From Myxococcaceae bacterium (GTDB taxonomy: Bacteria; Myxococcota; Myxococcia; Myxococcales; Myxococcaceae), in assembly GCA_019686135.1 (NCBI GenBank), contig JADGHL010000007.1:18501-82500 (forward strand): a DNA stretch of 64,000 nucleotides, in the 5' to 3' direction. Position numbers and translations under genes: made by a program. Position 1 is the stretch's first letter, and each line of letters opens with the position of its first letter. The notes beneath the pieces were generated by a model. It was not told the DNA's origin. It worked only from the letters and a program-made list of their open reading frames with translations, and ran no database searches. Below, in pieces: positions 27,867-36,071 of this stretch.

Positions 27867-27969
27867 GGCAATGGCGCTTCAGCCGGTTGCTCGCCGTCCG
27901 ATCCGGTGCTCGTGCGGATCGAGCCCGGCGATTGCCGGCCCCAATCGGCAGGCGGAGCTTTGAAGCGTC

Positions 27970-28404
27970 ATGGATACCTCGCACGTCAGTGGAACGAGCA
28001 CCGGGTGTGAGCCGGTCGTCGAGGACGAGGAGCGCCGCCGTCTGCTGTGGTTGATGGCGGAGTACTTCCGGACCCTCGGAGCGAGCGACATCAAGGCGCG
28101 GCTACCGGGCTTCGTCCCGCCGCCGGTGCTGTCCGGGACCATCGAAGACCACCGGCCGGACTTCACCTGTCGCCAGAGCGACGGGAACCGGACCCCGGTG
28201 ATTGTCGAGGTCGTGACGCCGTCGCAGGTGGAGGATCCGAACGAAGACAACCGCTGGTCGCTTTTGGCCTCGGCGGCCCGGCTGTACAACGCGGAGCTCC
28301 ACTTCGTGGTGCCGAAGTGGACACCGATGGGGGCGATCGACACCCTGCTCAAGCGGCGGCTGGCCCGGCTCGAGCTGACGGCCAACCGCGTCTGGACGGT
28401 CTGA
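27970..28404 (+). CDS. Hypothetical protein with a possible restriction-endonuclease-like fold
   Basis: This 144-residue soluble protein has the segment RPDFTC, about 15 residues later VIVEVV, then a helix and ELHFVVPKW. This follows the strand order of PD-(D/E)xK nuclease-like folds (PD-x15-ExK), except that Lys in the third position is Val. If the fold is right, the protein could be an inactive or divergent member. It lies 100 bp after the cysteine-cluster gene and just upstream of the dnaJ promoter. No motif names a specific function. Confidence 0.6.
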   Translation: MDTSHVSGTSTGCEPVVEDEERRRLLWLMAEYFRTLGASDIKARLPGFVPPPVLSGTIEDHRPDFTCRQSDGNRTPVIVEVVTPSQVEDPNEDNRWSLLASAARLYNAELHFVVPKWTPMGAIDTLLKRRLARLELTANRVWTV

Positions 28405-28417
28405 TCCGGCGCGCGGA

Positions 28418-28445
28418 TTGCCGCGCAAAAGCCCTGCGTTATAGT
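28418..28445 (+). promoter_or_regulatory. Putative sigma-70-type promoter of dnaJ
   Basis: TTGCCG (28418-28423), 16-bp spacer and TATAGT (28440-28445) resemble a housekeeping promoter. Transcription would start about 60 bp before the dnaJ start codon. No CIRCE-type inverted repeat was seen. Confidence 0.5.
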
Positions 28446-28512
28446 GCCCTCGGCCGTCTGTACGGTGGCTCGGTGCCCCGGAAAGACAAATCAAAACGAG
28501 GGTTTAGGCAGC

Positions 28513-29619
28513 ATGTCGGCGGCGGCGCAGAAGCGCGACTACTACGAGATACTCGGGGTTCCGCGGGACGTCCAGCCGCAGGAGCTCAAGAGCGCATACC
28601 GGCGGGTGGCGCTCAAGTACCACCCCGATCGCAACCCCGGGGACAAGGAAGCCGAGGAGAAGTTCAAGGAGGCGTCCGAAGCCTACGAGGTGCTCTCCGA
28701 TCCGGAGAAGCGCGCGCGCTACGACCGCTTCGGGCACGCCCAGGGGTTCAACTTCGAGGGCGGGTTCTCGTCCGCCACCATCAACGACATCTTCGGGGAA
28801 ATCTTCGGCGACATCTTCGGCGCGGGCCGGCCGCGGCGGGGGGGCAAGGCGCGGGGCGCGGATCTCCGCTACAACTTGGAGATCTCCTTCGAGGAGGCGG
28901 CGTTCGGCTGCGACGTGCAGGTGAAAGTGCCGCGGCCGAAGCGCTGTGACGAGTGCGAGGGCACGGGCTCGAAGTCGCGGCAGCTGCGCACGTGTCCGAC
29001 CTGTGGCGGTGAGGGCGAGGTGCGCTTCACCCAGGGCTTCTTCGCCGTCTCGCGGACCTGCAGCCAATGCCAGGGGGCGGGGCAAATCATCACGGACCCG
29101 TGCCCGAAGTGTCACGGGCGCGGCAAGGTGGACAGCGAGTCCTCGCTGACGGTGTCGATCCCCGCCGGGGTGGACACCGGCACCCGGGTGCGGGTCGCAG
29201 GCGAAGGCGAGCCGGGCGAGCACGGTGGGCTGCCGGGCGATCTCTACGTGGTCATCCACGTCCGCGAACACCCCATCTTCGTCAGGGAGGACAGCGAAGT
29301 CCTCTGCGAAGTCCCCATCTCCTTCACCCAGGCGGCGCTGGGCGCGAACATCGACGTGCCGACGCTGGACGGGAAAGTGAAGATGAAAATCCCGGCCGGC
29401 ACGCAGACGGGCAAGGTCTTTCGGCTCAAGGGCAAAGGCATCCCGCGGCTGCGCGGCGGTGGCCGGGGCGACCAACACGTCCGCGTGGTGATCGAAACGC
29501 CGACCTCGCTCACGAAGCAGCAACGCGAGCTGCTCGAGAAGTTCGCCGAGATCTCCGGCGAGGAGACGCACCCACAATCGAAGAACTTCTTCGCGAAGGT
29601 GCGCGAGCTCTTCGGCTGA
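28513..29619 (+). CDS. dnaJ: Chaperone DnaJ (Hsp40, type I)
   Basis: This 368-residue co-chaperone stimulates the DnaK ATPase and delivers unfolded substrates. J domain: residues about 8-72 with HPD at 37-39. A Gly/Phe-rich stretch follows ([19 protein letters not shown]), then a zinc-binding domain with four CxxCxGxG repeats ([32 protein letters not shown]) and the two-part C-terminal substrate-binding domain. Length and order are those of canonical DnaJ. dnaK and grpE are not adjacent, so this may be one of several dnaJ paralogues. The ATG at 28513 is chosen because the J domain starts directly after it. Confidence 0.95.
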   Translation: MSAAAQKRDYYEILGVPRDVQPQELKSAYRRVALKYHPDRNPGDKEAEEKFKEASEAYEVLSDPEKRARYDRFGHAQGFNFEGGFSSATINDIFGEIFGDIFGAGRPRRGGKARGADLRYNLEISFEEAAFGCDVQVKVPRPKRCDECEGTGSKSRQLRTCPTCGGEGEVRFTQGFFAVSRTCSQCQGAGQIITDPCPKCHGRGKVDSESSLTVSIPAGVDTGTRVRVAGEGEPGEHGGLPGDLYVVIHVREHPIFVREDSEVLCEVPISFTQAALGANIDVPTLDGKVKMKIPAGTQTGKVFRLKGKGIPRLRGGGRGDQHVRVVIETPTSLTKQQRELLEKFAEISGEETHPQSKNFFAKVRELFG

Positions 29620-29624
29620 CCTCA

Positions 29625-29672
29625 CCGCTCACCACGAACGTGGTCCGTGGTGGCTGGTGAGTGGTGCGTAGA
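29625..29672. repeat. GTGGTG-type intergenic repeat and imperfect hairpin after dnaJ
   Basis: CTCACC and CACCACG before 29640 pair imperfectly with CGTGGTG and GGTGAG at 29646-29660, so the RNA could fold into a hairpin just after the dnaJ stop. There is no T-run. The stretch 29646-29672 matches 59768-59794 at all but two positions, and related copies lie at 29821-29846, 33792-33826 and 38229-38262. Confidence 0.5.
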
Positions 29673-29820
29673 CTGAGCGTCCGCCACCTCTGGTCGCTCC
29701 CGCTGGGACACTCAAGACCAGCACGAATCCTGCTTGCCTCTCGGGCGTGGCAGCACGCCCACACCCACAAACAGGCTTCGAGAACCCATGCTCCGGCACG
29801 TCAGGCGCCGGAGCATCCGT

Positions 29821-29846
29821 CCACTCACTCCTCACCAGTCACCACA
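29821..29846. repeat. Intergenic CTCACCAGTCACCAC-type repeat
   Basis: Complement-orientation member of the GTGGTG repeat family, located about 25 bp before the start of the lipoprotein gene at 29870. Confidence 0.4.
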
Positions 29847-29869
29847 AACAAAAATGGTATGGAGGCGGC

Positions 29870-31993
29870 ATGGTGCGCGCCCGTTCGTCAGTGGTTTTTG
29901 CGTTGTGCGCGGTCGCCGTGTTGGCGGGGTGCCCGCCTCGCGAAGTGGTGCGGCCGGACAACGATCATCTGCAGGTCGGTGGAGGCGAGCCTCCCTCCCA
30001 TCCGGCGTTCGAACCGAAGCAGAACGCCGAGGCCGATGAGGCGCTCGCCAACGCCATCGCGGTCCAGGACAGCGGAGACCGGCAGAAGGCGATCGAGGCG
30101 TACCTGGCGGTGCGCAAGGCGTATCCGGAGACCACCGCGGGGCAGGAGGCGCTCTACCGCGCGGGCGTCCTCTACTTCGAGCAGAAGGACTACGCGAACG
30201 CCCGCAAGGCGCTCAACGAGCTGGTCTTCGAGAACCCGCTCCACCCGAACGCCAACGACGCGCGACTGAAGGCCGGCCTCTCCGCGCTGGAGTTGGGCGC
30301 CTATCGCGACGCGTACCAGACGCTCCACTCGCTCGCGCAGCGCGTGGAGGGGCCGCAGAAGGAGGAGGCGCTGCGCGCCGCCGAACGTGCCGCCGCCGAG
30401 GGGGCGCTGTTCAACGAGGCGCTCGACATCGCGCTCCAGCGGGTCGAACGGGCGCAGTCTCCCGAGGCGAAGGACGCGGCGCTGGACGAGGTCACCCGGC
30501 TCATCGAAGAGCAGGTGCCCTTCATCGAGGTGGCGCGCCGGCAGGCGGAGCTGTCACCGACCCACCCCGCGTGGCCCATCCTCACGTTCAAGCTGGCGCG
30601 CATCTACTATCACCTGCGCGACTGGACCCGGCTGCAGGAGACGCTCGAGGCCTTCCTCCAGGCCGAGCCCAACCACCCGTTCGCGCCCCAGGCGCGCGAG
30701 ATGTTGGAGCGCTCCCAGCGCCGCGCCGCGGTCAAGCCGAAGACCATCGGCATCATTTTGCCGATGTCCGGCCGCTACAAGCTCTACGGCGAAGCGGTCA
30801 TGAAGGGCGTCAAGCTCGCGCTCGAGGGATCGGACATCGAGATCGTCGTCAAGGACTCGCAGGGCGACGTGATGCTCGCGGGCAAGGCGGTCGAAGAGCT
30901 GGTGTTCGACGACGGGGCCATCGCCATCCTCGGCCCGCTCCTTCAGGACGACGCGCGGCGCGCGGCGCTGGTCGCGGGTGAGCTGGGTGTGCCCATCCTC
31001 ACCATGACCCGCAGCGAAGGCATCACCGACCTCGGCCAGTGGGTCTTCCGCAACATGCTCACCAACAGCGCCCAGGCCGAGGCGCTCGCCCGCTACACCA
31101 CCGAGGTCCTCGGCTTCAAACGCTTCGCCATCCTCTACCCGAAGATCCCCTACGGTGAAGAGCTCATGAACGAGTTCTGGGACGAGGTGGAGAAGAAGGG
31201 CGGGCAGATCCGCGGCGCGGAGAGCTACTTCCACGACCAGACCACCTTCACCACCGAGGCGAAGAGCCTGGTCGGCCGGCTCTATCCGCTCGACCGCGCC
31301 GACTACCAGGAGGGCCTTCGGGAGATCAACGCCAGCGGGATGAACGACTTCCGCCGCCGCAAGGCGCGCGAGGCGCTGCTCGCACGGCTCGACCCGATCG
31401 TCGACTTCGACGCCATCTTCATCCCGGACGACTGGCGCCGCGTGGGCCTCGTCGCTCCGGCGCTCGCGGTGGAGGACATCATCACCAACGCCTGCGACCC
31501 GCACGACCTCGAGCGGATCCGCAAGACCACGGGGAAGCGGAACCTCCGCACCGTGACCCTGCTCGGCACCAACCAGTGGTCGTCGCCGAAGGATCCGAAC
31601 ACCGGCAACTACAAGATCATCGACCGCGGGCAGAAGTTCGTGACCTGCTCCATCTACGTGGACGGCTTCTTCGTCGACTCCCAGCGTCCGGGGACGAAGA
31701 AGTTCGTCAAGGCCTGGCGCGAGACCTACAAGGGCGGCTCCGACCCGGGCCTGCTGGAGGCGATCGGCTACGACAGCGCGGCGATCCTCCGCAGCGTGGT
31801 GGAGAAGTCCGCGCCCACCACCCGCGCCGACTTCCGCGAGGCGCTCGCCAACGTGAAGGACTTCGAGGGCGCCACCGGGAAGACCTCGTTCAATGATCGA
31901 CGCGAGGCCACCAAGCAGCTGTTTCTGCTCAACATCGACCGTCACGGGATCCAGGAGCTCGACCCCACGAAGAAGATCCCCAGCGGGAGCTAG
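29870..31993 (+). CDS. Lipoprotein with TPR and periplasmic-binding-type domain (PBP-activator/LpoA-like)
   Basis: This 707-residue predicted lipoprotein has lipobox LAGC near residue 21; ATG 29870 has GGAGGCGG upstream. Residues about 60-290 are tetratricopeptide-like helices (TAGQEALYRAGVLYFEQKD, ANARKALNELVFENP). Residues about 300-690 are a type I periplasmic-binding (Peripla_BP_6) domain starting KTIGIILPMSGRYKLYGEA. This TPR plus type I binding architecture is that of LpoA, the outer-membrane lipoprotein that activates penicillin-binding protein 1A in E. coli. The role in peptidoglycan synthesis is inferred from that architecture. The WD40 lipoprotein follows 21 bp later. Confidence 0.85.
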   Translation: MVRARSSVVFALCAVAVLAGCPPREVVRPDNDHLQVGGGEPPSHPAFEPKQNAEADEALANAIAVQDSGDRQKAIEAYLAVRKAYPETTAGQEALYRAGVLYFEQKDYANARKALNELVFENPLHPNANDARLKAGLSALELGAYRDAYQTLHSLAQRVEGPQKEEALRAAERAAAEGALFNEALDIALQRVERAQSPEAKDAALDEVTRLIEEQVPFIEVARRQAELSPTHPAWPILTFKLARIYYHLRDWTRLQETLEAFLQAEPNHPFAPQAREMLERSQRRAAVKPKTIGIILPMSGRYKLYGEAVMKGVKLALEGSDIEIVVKDSQGDVMLAGKAVEELVFDDGAIAILGPLLQDDARRAALVAGELGVPILTMTRSEGITDLGQWVFRNMLTNSAQAEALARYTTEVLGFKRFAILYPKIPYGEELMNEFWDEVEKKGGQIRGAESYFHDQTTFTTEAKSLVGRLYPLDRADYQEGLREINASGMNDFRRRKAREALLARLDPIVDFDAIFIPDDWRRVGLVAPALAVEDIITNACDPHDLERIRKTTGKRNLRTVTLLGTNQWSSPKDPNTGNYKIIDRGQKFVTCSIYVDGFFVDSQRPGTKKFVKAWRETYKGGSDPGLLEAIGYDSAAILRSVVEKSAPTTRADFREALANVKDFEGATGKTSFNDRREATKQLFLLNIDRHGIQELDPTKKIPSGS

Positions 31994-32014
31994 CCTGGTG
32001 GACCACTTCTCAAA

Positions 32015-33670
32015 ATGAGGTCCCGGACACAGACAATGAGCCCCATGACGAAGGCCCCCTCTGCCCGACTCCTTCGGATGCTGGGGTGCGCGGCGCTGGT
32101 GGCGGCGGCATCCGGTGTGGGCTGCACGCACGTGCGCGCCCGCCCGGAGGTGCTGGTGGCCCGGCTGCAGGACGTGCCCGGCGGCTACGTCACCGGCGAG
32201 GTGGTCGGGCTCTCGCGCCGCGTGCAGCTCGACAACAAGGACTTCATCTACACCATCGCGCTCACGCCCAACCCCAACGAGGCCGCCTACACGCGGCTGG
32301 CGGGCAAGACCATCAACCTGGCGATGTGGTCGCTCGCCGAACCGGCCCGGCTCATCTCTGACGTCCCGCTCAACGACTACCAGTTCGACGTCGAGAGCGT
32401 GGACTATTCGCCGGACGGCAAGCGCGTGGTGACCGCCGGGCGCGACGGCGTGCTGCGCTTCTTCGAGGCCGAGACGGGGAAGGCGGAGCTCGTCACCTAC
32501 GCGGAGGAGCCGCTGGTCGCCGCGGTGTTCACCCCCGACGGGAAGCACGTCGTCGCCGGCAGCGCGCACGGGCTGCTCAGCGTGTTCCGCGCCTCCGACG
32601 GCGCCTTCGAGTCCGAGCTCCGCGCCCACCGCGGCGAGGTGCGCGCCGTCGCGGTGACCGACGATGGGCGCATCTTCACCGGCGGCTGGGACAAGACCAT
32701 CGCCGTGTTCACGCTGGAGATGGCGCCGGTGGCGGTGGACGAGATCCACCTGTCGATCTCCCAGACCCCGACGAAGGTCGCCGTGGTTCGCGCCGCGCTG
32801 GGCGGGCACATGGGCGTGTTCGCCTTCGACGCCGCGCAGCCGTGGGTGGTGGTCGGGCCGAAGCTGGCCCACGCCGCGGGCATCCAGGAGGCGCTGTTGT
32901 CCGAGACCACCCGGGTGAAGGGCAACGAGGCGAAGGTCGCCCACGGGCAGACCATCACGCTCAAGCAGCTGACGCTCGAGAACATCGACGTGGCGGTCTG
33001 TGACAACTGCCTCGTCGAGGGCACCGACGGGATCCTCGGCGCACCCGTCCTCAACCGCTTCACGCTGGATGACAACCCCATTACCCACGAGCTGGTGCTG
33101 ATCGCAAAGGAGAAGCACGACCCGGCCACGCTGCCGCAGACGCCCACGCTGAAGGAGCAGAAGCGCTTCACTTTCGACGCGTACGTGAACGACTTCAGCG
33201 TCGATCGCCGCGGCGAACGCCTGGGCGTGGCGCTCTCCCACGACAAGGCGGAGCGGAACCGCGAGGTCTACCAGCGCGAGAAGAACAAGGTCTCGCCGCC
33301 CTGGTACGCCGAGGACACCGCCGCGCTGGTGGACGCGGAGACCGGCGCCATCCTCCAGCGCTGGCACCCGCACACCACCATCGTCTCCAGCGTGGGGATC
33401 AGCCCCGACGGCAAGACGCTGGTGAGCGGCGGCTGGGACAACGCGGTCTTCGTGCTCCGCGAAGGCGAACCGGAGCCGCGCGACCGCGAGGACTTCGGGT
33501 GGATCATCCGCCGCGTCCGCTTCTCCCGCGACGGCCGCCTGGTGGGCGTCGCCGCCTGGACGCCGCAGAACGCGATCGGCGATCAGCAGAGCGACCCGAG
33601 CTCGGTCATCTACGACGCGACCTACGAAGCCTTCACCGTCGCTCCCCGCACGATGGTCGGCGAGCGCTGA
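32015..33670 (+). CDS. WD40-repeat lipoprotein with an embedded retropepsin-like domain
   Basis: The product is up to 551 residues; ATGs at 32036 and 32045 are alternative starts. A signal peptide ends in the lipobox-like SGVGC. WD40-type blades occur on both sides (VDYSPDGKRVVTAGRDGVLR, FTPDGKHVVAGSAHGLLSVF, VSSVGISPDGKTLVSGGWDN). Between them, about residues 245-365, lies a segment with retropepsin-like order: an Asp in FAFDAAQPWVV where DTG/DSG is expected, then LTLENIDVAVCDNC, and GTDGILGAPVLNRFTL, which is the usual closing motif of aspartyl protease-like domains. The catalytic triplet is DAA rather than DTG, so it is probably inactive as a protease. It likely sits in the outer membrane facing the periplasm. 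Confidence 0.75.
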   Translation: MRSRTQTMSPMTKAPSARLLRMLGCAALVAAASGVGCTHVRARPEVLVARLQDVPGGYVTGEVVGLSRRVQLDNKDFIYTIALTPNPNEAAYTRLAGKTINLAMWSLAEPARLISDVPLNDYQFDVESVDYSPDGKRVVTAGRDGVLRFFEAETGKAELVTYAEEPLVAAVFTPDGKHVVAGSAHGLLSVFRASDGAFESELRAHRGEVRAVAVTDDGRIFTGGWDKTIAVFTLEMAPVAVDEIHLSISQTPTKVAVVRAALGGHMGVFAFDAAQPWVVVGPKLAHAAGIQEALLSETTRVKGNEAKVAHGQTITLKQLTLENIDVAVCDNCLVEGTDGILGAPVLNRFTLDDNPITHELVLIAKEKHDPATLPQTPTLKEQKRFTFDAYVNDFSVDRRGERLGVALSHDKAERNREVYQREKNKVSPPWYAEDTAALVDAETGAILQRWHPHTTIVSSVGISPDGKTLVSGGWDNAVFVLREGEPEPRDREDFGWIIRRVRFSRDGRLVGVAAWTPQNAIGDQQSDPSSVIYDATYEAFTVAPRTMVGER

Positions 33671-33791
33671 CCCGGGCGCGCACGAACGTGGACGGCGGCG
33701 CAGCGCGGCGAGCGTGGGAGGAGCGCGCAGTCCCGGGTCGCGGTACGAGCGTGGCGCGAGCACGGCCCGCGGGCCGGCCCGTCGCCGGCGC

Positions 33792-33826
33792 GTGACTCAC
33801 CACTCACGACTCACCAGTCACGACGG
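33792..33826. repeat. Intergenic CTCACCACTCACGACTCACCAG-type repeat
   Basis: A cluster of TCACCAC/TCACGAC/TCACCAG units in the 33671-33817 gap, running slightly into the 3' end of the minus-strand gene. It is the reverse complement of the GTGGTG family seen after dnaJ and at 59768. Confidence 0.45.
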
Positions 33827-34390
33827 ACGGTTCGTTGGCGTCGAAAGGCGGCCGGCGTGGCCCAGCTCGGCAAGAGCGCGCTCCGCCGGCGTGGGGCGCA
33901 GCGGTGCCAGCACTGCTTCGCGGCGCGCGTCGGTGATGTTCGGTTCGCTCACCGTGCTCACGACGATGCGCATCTCCGGAACCCGCGCGACGACGGTCCG
34001 CACGGCGCGCTCGAACCCCTCCAGCGAATCGTCGAACCCGACGCCTTCCCGCTTCCCGTCCGCGTCGCGCGGCCCCCACAGGACCAGCTCGGTGACGACG
34101 AGGCCGCTCGCGCGCTCCACCGCGCGCAGCTCCAGCTCCGCGGAGTGGAACGGCATCGTCCGCCCGGAGCGGGTGATGCCCCGGGCGTCGATCTGCACGG
34201 TGCGCCGCGCCCAGTAGAGATATCCGCCGGCGCGCAGCAGGGCGACCGCCACGAACGCCCAGCCGACCCAGAAGCGCCAGCTCCCCCACGGCGCGAACAG
34301 CAGGGTGAGCGCAGCCAGCGCCGCGGCGATCCCCAGTGGCCACGCTGCCCCGCGCAGCCGCTTCCGCCAGTTGAACCCCCAGGTCTCCAT
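33818..34390 (-). CDS. Membrane protein with a PH-like C-terminal domain, unknown function
   Basis: This 190-residue protein has two N-terminal membrane helices (AAWPLGIAAALAALTLLFA, WRFWVGWAFVAVALLRAGG) followed by a beta-rich soluble part (YLYWARRTVQIDARGITRSG, AELELRAVERASGLVV). This resembles the helix-plus-PH-like arrangement of several uncharacterised bacterial membrane proteins. No catalytic motif is visible. Start ATG 34390 overlaps the stop of the upstream reductase gene, so the two are probably translationally coupled. The function is unknown. Confidence 0.7.
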   Translation of the reverse strand: METWGFNWRKRLRGAAWPLGIAAALAALTLLFAPWGSWRFWVGWAFVAVALLRAGGYLYWARRTVQIDARGITRSGRTMPFHSAELELRAVERASGLVVTELVLWGPRDADGKREGVGFDDSLEGFERAVRTVVARVPEMRIVVSTVSEPNITDARREAVLAPLRPTPAERALAELGHAGRLSTPTNRPS

Positions 34391-35082
34391 CACACGTTCT
34401 GGAAGATGTTCTCGTCCGGCATCCCGCGCGCGCGCAGCACCCGGCGCACGTCTTCGACCATCTGCTCCTGGCCGCAGACGAAGGCTACCGCATCGTGGAG
34501 CCGCTCCTCGGGGAGGTGCGCCTGCACGTAACCGGTGAGCCCGCGCCACCCCGGCGCCGCGCGCTGGCTGACGGTGAGGACCACCTTGATGCCATGCGCC
34601 CGCCAGCGGTCGAACTCCGGCGCGTAGGCGAAGGCGCCCGGCGTCCGCGCCCCGAAGTAGAGCGTCACCTCGCCCCAGGCGCTGCGGTCCTTGAGCATCA
34701 CCTGGATGAGCGAACGGATCGCGCTGATGCCCGACCCGGTGGCGAACAGGAGCACCCGCCGCCCGCGCGCCCGCTCGACGGGGAACCCTCTCCCTTCGGG
34801 CGCGGTGAGCCACACCTTCAACCCGGGCTTCGCGGCGATGAGCGCGTCCGACACCGGCGAGCCCTCCTTCACCAGAAGCTCGAAGGTGTGCCCGTCCGCC
34901 TCGGGACCGGAGGCGATCGCGAACAGCCCCTCCCCCAGCTCCTCGATCTTCAACGTGAGGTACTGGCCGGGGAGCGAGTGGGTCCCGACGAGCGGGGTCC
35001 CGGAGACGTCGACGTGCACGGCGTGAAGTCCTGCCGCCGCGCGGGTGTTCGCCACCACCGTGCCCTGGTGCCATTCCTTCAT
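34390..35082 (-). CDS. Ferredoxin-NADP reductase-like flavoprotein
   Basis: This 230-residue protein has the FNR-family layout. The N-terminal barrel contains an FAD/FMN site (SLPGQYLTLKIEELG, FAIASGP replaces the usual RxYS). The NAD(P)-binding lobe has VLLFATGSGISAIRSLIQ, VTLYFGARTPGAF and the C-terminal DAVAFVCGQEQMVEDVR. The RxYS flavin motif is weakened and there is no [2Fe-2S] domain, so the partner must be encoded elsewhere. Likely cytosolic. It shares an overlap with the following membrane-protein gene. Confidence 0.8.
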   Translation of the reverse strand: MKEWHQGTVVANTRAAAGLHAVHVDVSGTPLVGTHSLPGQYLTLKIEELGEGLFAIASGPEADGHTFELLVKEGSPVSDALIAAKPGLKVWLTAPEGRGFPVERARGRRVLLFATGSGISAIRSLIQVMLKDRSAWGEVTLYFGARTPGAFAYAPEFDRWRAHGIKVVLTVSQRAAPGWRGLTGYVQAHLPEERLHDAVAFVCGQEQMVEDVRRVLRARGMPDENIFQNV

Positions 35083-35153
35083 CCGGCCAGCCGGTCTAGC
35101 GCGCAACCGCACGGCGTGAACAGCGTGCGTTTCGTGCGATTCTCCGGATCACG

Positions 35154-36071
35154 ATGAAGTCTCTGCGCAGCCTCCTCTGGCTCCTGCTCTTCTTCTCGGG
35201 CCTCACCGGCGTCGTGTTCCCCTGCCTCTACCTCTACACCGCGAGCCAGCTGCCACAGCTGGAGAGCGAATACGACCTGGAGAAGCTGCTGCGCCTCTCC
35301 ATCGAAGGCGAACGCCGCAGCGTCCGCGCCGGCCGCGCCGACGATCTGGGCCGCAGCTACGACTGGCCGAAGCCCGAGTTCGCCCGGCTGCCGCACGATC
35401 TGATCGCCCTCTACATCTCGGAGATGGGTTGCCCGAACTTCTTCCGCACCCCGCGCGAGGACGGCCTCTCGTGGGCGTGGCGGGAGTTCGCCGGGATGTT
35501 CGGCGCCGACCCGCCGGGAGACGGCAGCTGCGAGCGCTACCTCGCCCTGCGCCTCGCCTCTGCGATCGGCATCCAGGGCGACCTCCAGCTCGCCGTGGCC
35601 TCGAACAAGATCCACGCCTTCATGCAGAAGGACGAGCTCGTCGCATACGACTTCGGGAGCATGTGGTTCGAACAGGGGGTGATCGGCGTGGAGGACGCGG
35701 CGTGGGAGCTGTACCGCAAGAAGCTCTCGGATCTCACGCTGGCGGAGCTGGCCGAGTTCACCCTGGCGCTGCCGATCCACGGCTATTACGGCGAGCTCAA
35801 GACCTGCAAGAACGCGTCGATCATCAAAAAGAACCGCAACGTCATCCTCGACAGGCTCGGCGCGCAGGGGCTGGTGGCGCCGGCCACGATTGCCACCGCG
35901 CAGCAGGCGCGGGTGGGGGGCCTGGGCTTTCCTTCAGCCGGGTGTGTGGCCCGGGCCCGGACGGGACCGGAGCCTCGACCCGCAGGCGGACGTCAGAAGG
36001 TCGCGATGACCGAGATGTCGTCGAACCAGGCGCCGCTGATGTGCGAACCGTCCTGGAAGAGCGCGCAGTAG
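35154..36071 (+). CDS. GT51-like (penicillin-binding protein transglycosylase fold) membrane protein, catalytic motifs degenerate
   Basis: One N-terminal membrane helix (LLWLLLFFSGLTGVVFPCLY) precedes a domain that ends with GT51-type helices: IGVEDAAWELYRKKLSDLTL, AELAEFTLALPIHGYY and ASIIKKNRNVILDRLGAQG. Monofunctional GT51 enzymes polymerise lipid II. Here the EDxxFxxHxG motif is represented by SEMGCPNFF and the GxSTxTQQ motif is not recognisable, so activity is doubtful. The last 60 codons run into and overlap the 3' end of the convergent lipoprotein gene (35993-36071), so the true C-terminus may be shorter in life. Confidence 0.65.
   Translation: MKSLRSLLWLLLFFSGLTGVVFPCLYLYTASQLPQLESEYDLEKLLRLSIEGERRSVRAGRADDLGRSYDWPKPEFARLPHDLIALYISEMGCPNFFRTPREDGLSWAWREFAGMFGADPPGDGSCERYLALRLASAIGIQGDLQLAVASNKIHAFMQKDELVAYDFGSMWFEQGVIGVEDAAWELYRKKLSDLTLAELAEFTLALPIHGYYGELKTCKNASIIKKNRNVILDRLGAQGLVAPATIATAQQARVGGLGFPSAGCVARARTGPEPRPAGGRQKVAMTEMSSNQAPLMCEPSWKSAQ

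Noticed and set aside
29625..29660. Intrinsic terminator after dnaJ
   Set aside because: The hairpin is imperfect and has no T-run; it is better described as a member of the repeat family.
30554..33763. Very long open frame on the minus strand opposite the LpoA-like and WD40 lipoprotein genes
   Set aside because: Its translation is His/Arg/Glu/Asp-rich low-quality text and it is the mirror of well-supported genes; long antisense frames are expected at this GC content.
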